Shown: in pieces, positions 60,514-64,000 of the stretch
Position numbering within the stretch: position 1 is the first letter of the stretch
Layout of the letters: each line of letters begins with the position of its first letter
Source: Bradyrhizobium sp. CCBAU 53340
GTDB taxonomy: Bacteria > Pseudomonadota > Alphaproteobacteria > Rhizobiales > Xanthobacteraceae
Assembly (NCBI RefSeq): GCF_015291645.1
Contig: NZ_CP030055.1
Location: 6,944,001 to 7,008,000, forward strand
DNA: 64,000 nucleotides
Reading direction: 5' to 3'
Program-made: the position numbers and the translations under genes
Notes under the pieces: generated by a model
The model's database searches: none
What the model was told of the DNA's origin: nothing
Seen by the model: the letters and a program-made list of their open reading frames with translations, nothing else

Positions 60514-61374
60514 TTAAACCGCCGTCGCCTTGGCGAACTCCACATAGATCTCGCGCAGGCGCGTCGCCATCGGGCCGGGCTTGCCGTCGCCGATCGCCTT
60601 GCCGTCGATTGCGACCACCGGCTGCACGAACGCCGAGGCCGAGGTAACGAAGGCCTCCTTGGCGGCAAGCGCTTCGGCGACTGTGAACAAACGCTCCTCG
60701 ACGCGGAGCTGACGTTCCTCCGCAAGCGCGATCACCGCCTTGCGGGTGCAACCCGGCAGGATCGCGTTCGAATTCTGTCGGGTGACGATGACGTCATCCT
60801 TGGTCAGAATGAACGCCGTGGAGGAGCCGCCCTCGGTGACGTAGCCGTCTTCCAGCATCCAGGCTTCGCTGGCACCTGCTTCCGCCGCGGCCTGCTTCGC
60901 CAGCACCTGCGCCAGCAGCGCGACGCTCTTGATGTCGCGACGCTCCCAGCGGATGTCGGGCACCGTGATCACATTGATGCCGGTCTTGGCGGAGGGAGCA
61001 TCGATGATGTCCTTCTCGGAGGTGAACATCACCAAGCTCGACTTGACGTCCCCTTGGGGGAATGGGAAGTCACGCCCCTTGTCGGCGCCGCGCGTCACCT
61101 GGAGATAGACGAGGCCGCTTTCGAGCTTGTTGCGGGCGATCAGCTCCTTCTGGATTTCGGTGATGCGCTCGATGGTTTCAGGCAGCTTCAGCTTGATCTC
61201 GCCGACCGAACGCTCCAGCCGCGCCAGATGCGAGGCGTTGTCGACCAGCTTGCCGCCCAGCACGGCCGAGACCTCGTAGATGCCATCGGCGAACAGGAAG
61301 CCGCGGTCGAGCACCGAGATCCTGGCTTCCGAGAGCGGGACGAATGAGCCGTTGACATAGGCGATCGAGTCCAA
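60514..61374 (-). CDS. D-amino-acid transaminase-like PLP enzyme (fold type IV)
   Basis: This 286-residue enzyme of the class IV aminotransferase family has ARISVLDRGFLFADGIYEVS, the PLP lysine in RRDIKSVALLAQ, ASEAWMLEDGYVTEGGSSTA (the glutamate that holds the cofactor) and LPGCTRKAVIAL. The pattern agrees best with D-amino-acid transaminase, which makes D-Ala and D-Glu. Branched-chain transaminases are longer. I chose a TTG start at 61374 because AGGAG lies seven bases before it. The ATG at 61395 overlaps that ribosome-binding site and has none of its own. It is downstream of the amino-acid ABC genes on the same strand. Confidence 0.85.
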   Translation of the reverse strand: MDSIAYVNGSFVPLSEARISVLDRGFLFADGIYEVSAVLGGKLVDNASHLARLERSVGEIKLKLPETIERITEIQKELIARNKLESGLVYLQVTRGADKGRDFPFPQGDVKSSLVMFTSEKDIIDAPSAKTGINVITVPDIRWERRDIKSVALLAQVLAKQAAAEAGASEAWMLEDGYVTEGGSSTAFILTKDDVIVTRQNSNAILPGCTRKAVIALAEERQLRVEERLFTVAEALAAKEAFVTSASAFVQPVVAIDGKAIGDGKPGPMATRLREIYVEFAKATAV

Positions 61375-61449
61375 GGCAGGTCTCCTGGCGGGCATAAGGG
61401 GATTTTGGATCTTATACGCCAGTTGGGGGACGCGATCACCCCACGTTTC

Positions 61450-61489
61450 GTCATTCCGGGGCGGCGCGAAGCGACGAGCCCGGAATGAC
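61450..61489. repeat. Short palindromic repeat
   Basis: GTCATTCCGGG (61450-61460) and CCCGGAATGAC (61479-61489) are a perfect 11-bp inverted repeat. It lies between the ABC ATPase stop and the transaminase start and resembles the ends of the other dispersed repeats. It can form a hairpin and could reduce read-through into the transaminase gene. Confidence 0.7.
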
Positions 61490-61497
61490 GGCAGTGG

Positions 61498-62229
61498 TCA
61501 GTGCGACAGAATCTTCGACAAGAACTTCTGCGCGCGGTCGCTGCGCGGCTTGCCGAAGAAGTCGTCCTTCGGTGCGTCCTCGACGATCTCGCCGCGGTCC
61601 ATGAAGATCACGCGGTTGGCGACCTTGCGGGCAAAGCCCATCTCGTGGGTCACGACCATCATGGTCATGCCCTCGCGGGCGAGGTCGACCATGACGTCGA
61701 GCACCTCGCTGACCATCTCCGGGTCGAGCGCCGAGGTCGGCTCGTCGAACAGCATCACGATCGGGTCCATGGCGAGCGCGCGGGCGATGGCGACGCGCTG
61801 CTGCTGGCCGCCGGACAGTTGCGCGGGGAATTTCTGCGCCTGCTCCTTCAGGCCGACGCGCTCCAAGAGCTGCATTCCCTTGGTGACCGATTTGTCGTGC
61901 CCCCGGCCCAGCACCTTCTCCTGCGCAAGGCAGAGATTGTCGATGATCTTCAGGTGCGGAAACAGCTCGAAGTGCTGGAACACCATGCCGACGCGCGAGC
62001 GCAGCTTCGGCAGATTGGTCTTGGGATCGTTGACCTTGGTGCCGTCGACCGAGATGTCGCCGCTCTGGAACGGCTCCAGCGCGTTGACGCATTTGATCAG
62101 CGTCGACTTGCCCGAGCCCGAGGGGCCGCAGACCACCACGACCTCACCCTTGGTGACGCTGGTGGTGCAATCCGTCAGCACCTGAAAGCTCGGAGTGTAC
62201 CATTTGTTGACGTGGCTGATTTCGATCAT
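61498..62229 (-). CDS. gltL: Amino-acid ABC transporter ATPase (GltL/GlnQ type)
   Basis: This 243-residue ATPase has Walker [10 protein letters not shown] (residues 35-43), the Q-loop [13 protein letters not shown], signature LSGGQQQR, Walker [14 protein letters not shown] and the H-loop [10 protein letters not shown]. It belongs to the polar amino-acid uptake family. It powers the two permeases encoded directly upstream, 12 bases away. Together with the binding protein the set resembles glutamate/aspartate GltIJKL. Confidence 0.9.
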   Translation of the reverse strand: MIEISHVNKWYTPSFQVLTDCTTSVTKGEVVVVCGPSGSGKSTLIKCVNALEPFQSGDISVDGTKVNDPKTNLPKLRSRVGMVFQHFELFPHLKIIDNLCLAQEKVLGRGHDKSVTKGMQLLERVGLKEQAQKFPAQLSGGQQQRVAIARALAMDPIVMLFDEPTSALDPEMVSEVLDVMVDLAREGMTMMVVTHEMGFARKVANRVIFMDRGEIVEDAPKDDFFGKPRSDRAQKFLSKILSH

Positions 62230-62241
62230 GACCGATACGCT

Positions 62242-62934
62242 TTATCGAATGATGGCGATGCGCGACTGCAGGCGACGAACGCCGAAAGACGCGATACAGG
62301 AAATGGTGAAGTAGACGATTGCTGCGAACAGATACATCTCGACGAGACGTCCGTCGCGCTGTGCGACCTTGCTGGCGGCACCGAGGAAATCGGTGATCGA
62401 CAGCACGTAGACCAGCGAGGTGTCCTGGAACAGCACGATGGTCTGCGTGATCAGCACCGGCAGCATGTTGCGGAAGGCCTGCGGCAGCACGACGTAGCGC
62501 ATGGTCTGCGCGTAGGTCAGTCCGAGCGCGCTGGCCGCCGCCGGCTGCCCGCGCGAGATCGACTGGATGCCGGCGCGCATGATCTCCGAGAAGTACGCCG
62601 CCTCGAACATGATGAAGGTGATCAGCGAGGAGGCGAACGCGCCGACGCTGATCGGACGCGACGCCCCGGTCAGCCACTGCCCGATATAGGGCACCAGGAA
62701 GTAGAACCAGAAGATCACCAGCACCAGCGGCAGCGAACGCATGAAGTCGACATAGAGGCCGGCGATGCGTCCGAGGGTCTTGAGGCCGGAGAGCCGCATC
62801 AGGGCGAGCGCCGTGCCGAACACCAGGCCGCCGAATGCGGCGAGCCCCGTCAGCGTCAGCGTGAACGTCATGCCCTCGTAGAACAGATAGGGCAGTGCGC
62901 GGCGGATGACGTCGAAATCGAAATTGGCCAGCAT
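62242..62934 (-). CDS. gltK: Amino-acid ABC transporter permease (GltK type)
   Basis: This 230-residue inner-membrane protein has about five helices and the EAA motif region EIMRAGIQSISRGQPAAASA followed by LGLTYAQTMRYVVLPQAFRN, typical of polar amino-acid (HisMQ-type) permeases. It starts LANFDFDVIRRALPYL, matching the GltK subgroup. It lies three bases after the preceding permease stop and 12 bases before the ATPase, in one operon. Confidence 0.9.
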   Translation of the reverse strand: MLANFDFDVIRRALPYLFYEGMTFTLTLTGLAAFGGLVFGTALALMRLSGLKTLGRIAGLYVDFMRSLPLVLVIFWFYFLVPYIGQWLTGASRPISVGAFASSLITFIMFEAAYFSEIMRAGIQSISRGQPAAASALGLTYAQTMRYVVLPQAFRNMLPVLITQTIVLFQDTSLVYVLSITDFLGAASKVAQRDGRLVEMYLFAAIVYFTISCIASFGVRRLQSRIAIIR

Positions 62935-62937
62935 CGC

Positions 62938-63669
62938 TTACTTCCCCGTGATGTAGCCGGGGATCGCGACCCAGCGCTCGAGGAAGCGCATCGCGGTCAC
63001 GACGACGGCGTTGACGAGGAGGTAGAGGATGGTCGCTGCAGTGAAGGCCTCGAACACCTGGAACGAGAACTCCTGCATCGAGCGCGCCTGTCCGGTCAAT
63101 TCGAGCAGGCCGATGGTGATGGCGACCGCCGTGTTCTTGATGGTGTTGAGGAACTCGGAGGTCAGCGGCGGCAGGATGATGCGGAACGCCATCGGCAGCA
63201 GCACGTAGCGGTAGCCCTGCACGGTGGTCAGGCCGAGCGCGGTCGCCGCCATCTTCTGCCCGCGCGGCAGCGACGAGATGCCGGCCTGCAACTGCACGGC
63301 GACACGCGCCGACATGAAGAAGCCGATGCCGATCGCTGCCGTCCAGAACGGCGCGTTCGGCAATTGCTTCAGCCACAGGCCGGCGGCTCTCGGCAAGATC
63401 TCAGGCAGCACGAAGAACCACAGGAACAGCTGCACCAGCAGCGGCATGTTGCGGAAGAACTCGACCCAGCAGAAGCCGAACCAGGAGGCGCCCTTCGACG
63501 GCAGCGTACGCATCACGCCGACGATCGAGCCGGCGATCAGCGCGATGATCCAGGCGAGCACCGCGGTTTCGAGAGTCAGCGCCAGTCCCGACAGCAGCAT
63601 GTCGAGATAGCTGCCGGTCCCCATCGGGTTCGGCTGGAAGAAGATTCCCCAGTTCCAGTTATAATTCAC
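62938..63669 (-). CDS. gltJ: Amino-acid ABC transporter permease (GltJ type)
   Basis: This 243-residue permease starts MNYNWNWGIFFQPNPMGTGS, a GltJ-like beginning. It has about five helices and the EAA region GISSLPRGQKMAATALGLTT followed by VQGYRYVLLPMAFRIILPPL. I chose the GTG at 63669 because GGGGGAC precedes it and homologues begin at this point. The frame extends eight codons to 63693. A stem-loop lies between it and the binding-protein gene. Confidence 0.88.
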   Translation of the reverse strand: MNYNWNWGIFFQPNPMGTGSYLDMLLSGLALTLETAVLAWIIALIAGSIVGVMRTLPSKGASWFGFCWVEFFRNMPLLVQLFLWFFVLPEILPRAAGLWLKQLPNAPFWTAAIGIGFFMSARVAVQLQAGISSLPRGQKMAATALGLTTVQGYRYVLLPMAFRIILPPLTSEFLNTIKNTAVAITIGLLELTGQARSMQEFSFQVFEAFTAATILYLLVNAVVVTAMRFLERWVAIPGYITGK

Positions 63670-63718
63670 GTGTCCCCCGCGCGAACGCGCCAATTATGGA
63701 TGTCCCGGCGCTATGCAA

Positions 63719-63755
63719 ATGTCCGGCCACCCTGGTGTCAAGAGTGGCCGGACAT
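63719..63755 (-). terminator. Intra-operon stem-loop after the binding-protein gene
   Basis: ATGTCCGGCCAC (63719-63730) and GTGGCCGGACAT (63744-63755) form a perfect 12-bp stem, about 30 bases beyond the binding-protein stop and about 50 bases before the permease start. There is no strong U tract. Such structures stabilise the upstream mRNA and reduce read-through, so the binding protein exceeds the permease. Confidence 0.75.
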
Positions 63756-63784
63756 GATCCCGATCCAAAGATCGAGGTTTTACC

Positions 63785-64000
63785 TTACTTGTAGTCGTCC
63801 GGGTTCGGCGAGTCCGAAGGCTTGGCGAACTCGTGCTTCAGCTCTTCGGAGATCGGCGTGTTGAGGTTCAGGCCCTTCGGCGGGATCTTCTGCATGAACC
63901 ACTTGTCGTAGATCTTCTGGCCTTCACCGGAGGTGTAGAGCGCGGCCGTCGCCGCATCGACCACCTTCTTGAACGCCGCATCGTCCTTGCGCAGCATGAT
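63785..64000 (-). CDS. gltI: C-terminal part of amino-acid ABC solute-binding protein (GltI-like), cut by window end
   Basis: Only the last 72 codons are visible, and the gene continues beyond the window. The tail has MLRKDDAAFKKVVDAATAAL, then GEGQKIYDKWFMQKIPPKGL and NLNTPISEELKHEFAKPSD. This is the typical end of family 3 solute-binding proteins for glutamate/aspartate (KIYDKWF and PPKGLNLN are conserved). It is the first gene of the operon seen here, and the start and signal peptide lie outside. Confidence 0.88.
   Translation of the reverse strand: MMLRKDDAAFKKVVDAATAALYTSGEGQKIYDKWFMQKIPPKGLNLNTPISEELKHEFAKPSDSPNPDDYK

Noticed and set aside
61501..63864. 787-codon plus-strand open frame across the ABC genes
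   Set aside because: It spans four real minus-strand genes and is dominated by Arg, Gln, Glu and His. It is the antisense shadow of GC-rich codons.
1..64000. CRISPR arrays, tRNA or rRNA genes, insertion sequences, prophage or integrase genes
   Set aside because: No regularly spaced direct repeats, cloverleaf-like tRNA ends, transposase motifs or phage genes were seen. The repeats present are short palindromic elements only.

Overview
The window is high-GC DNA with the gene content, codon use and intergenic repeat families of a soil alphaproteobacterium of the Rhizobiales. It most resembles Bradyrhizobium and its relatives (family Nitrobacteraceae). That placement rests on gene types and on remembered repeat motifs (a GTCATTGCGAG-type cruciform, GTCATGCC...-type palindromes and an AAAGCGTGATCCGGAAAAGTG-type element), not on a database search. 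It looks like ordinary chromosome. I found no rRNA, tRNA, CRISPR array, transposase, integrase or phage gene.

Layout. 0-13.4 kb is a hydroxy-acid oxidation region: an LldP/GlcA-type permease, an SbmA/BacA-like ABC exporter, a TorF-like porin, a histone H1-like Lys/Ala-rich protein, and the glycolate oxidase subunits. glcD with an unknown downstream gene is separated from glcE-glcF by an opposite-strand ABM-domain gene and a 26-bp perfect palindrome. A small cytochrome c diverges from glcD. 13.4-18.4 kb holds housekeeping and hypothetical genes (alpha/beta hydrolase, TPR protein, rpmJ, metal-dependent amidohydrolase, small exported or membrane proteins). 18.4-24.8 kb is a heavy-metal RND efflux operon on the minus strand (DUF2946-like protein, adaptor, pump, NodT-like outer-membrane factor). 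25.2-30.1 kb holds an L-2-haloacid dehalogenase, a YbaK deacylase, a Cys-rich exported protein, and a LysR regulator divergent from a pirin and WrbA.

30.1-41.7 kb is a surface-polysaccharide block: FemAB-like GNAT, ExoQ-like polymerase/ligase, three glycosyltransferases, a methyltransferase, a GumC/ExoP-like chain-length protein with a degenerate kinase P-loop, a WecG/TagA/CpsF transferase and a GalE epimerase. No initiating sugar-phosphate transferase, flippase or Wza-type porin is present. 42.2-46.4 kb is one very large minus-strand gene with five tandem GAF domains followed by intact GGDEF and EAL domains.

46.6-52 kb is an oxidative catabolic operon (LDH_2 oxidoreductase, LLM flavin monooxygenase, FAH-family hydrolase), followed by a LysR regulator divergent from two small proteins. 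51.9-55.9 kb pairs an Lrp/AsnC regulator with a fused indolepyruvate ferredoxin oxidoreductase. 55.9-60.4 kb pairs a LysR regulator with an EmrA/EmrB-type efflux system and an AhpD-like protein. 60.5-64 kb holds a D-amino-acid-transaminase-like enzyme downstream of a glutamate/aspartate-type ABC importer whose solute-binding gene runs off the window.

The most unusual observations are the five-GAF sensor enzyme, the ExoP-like protein with arginine in place of the P-loop lysine, the 26-bp perfect palindrome inside the split glc locus, an unassigned gene next to glcD, and a frameshifted small reading frame near 26.9 kb. I do not see a clearly new multi-gene system.
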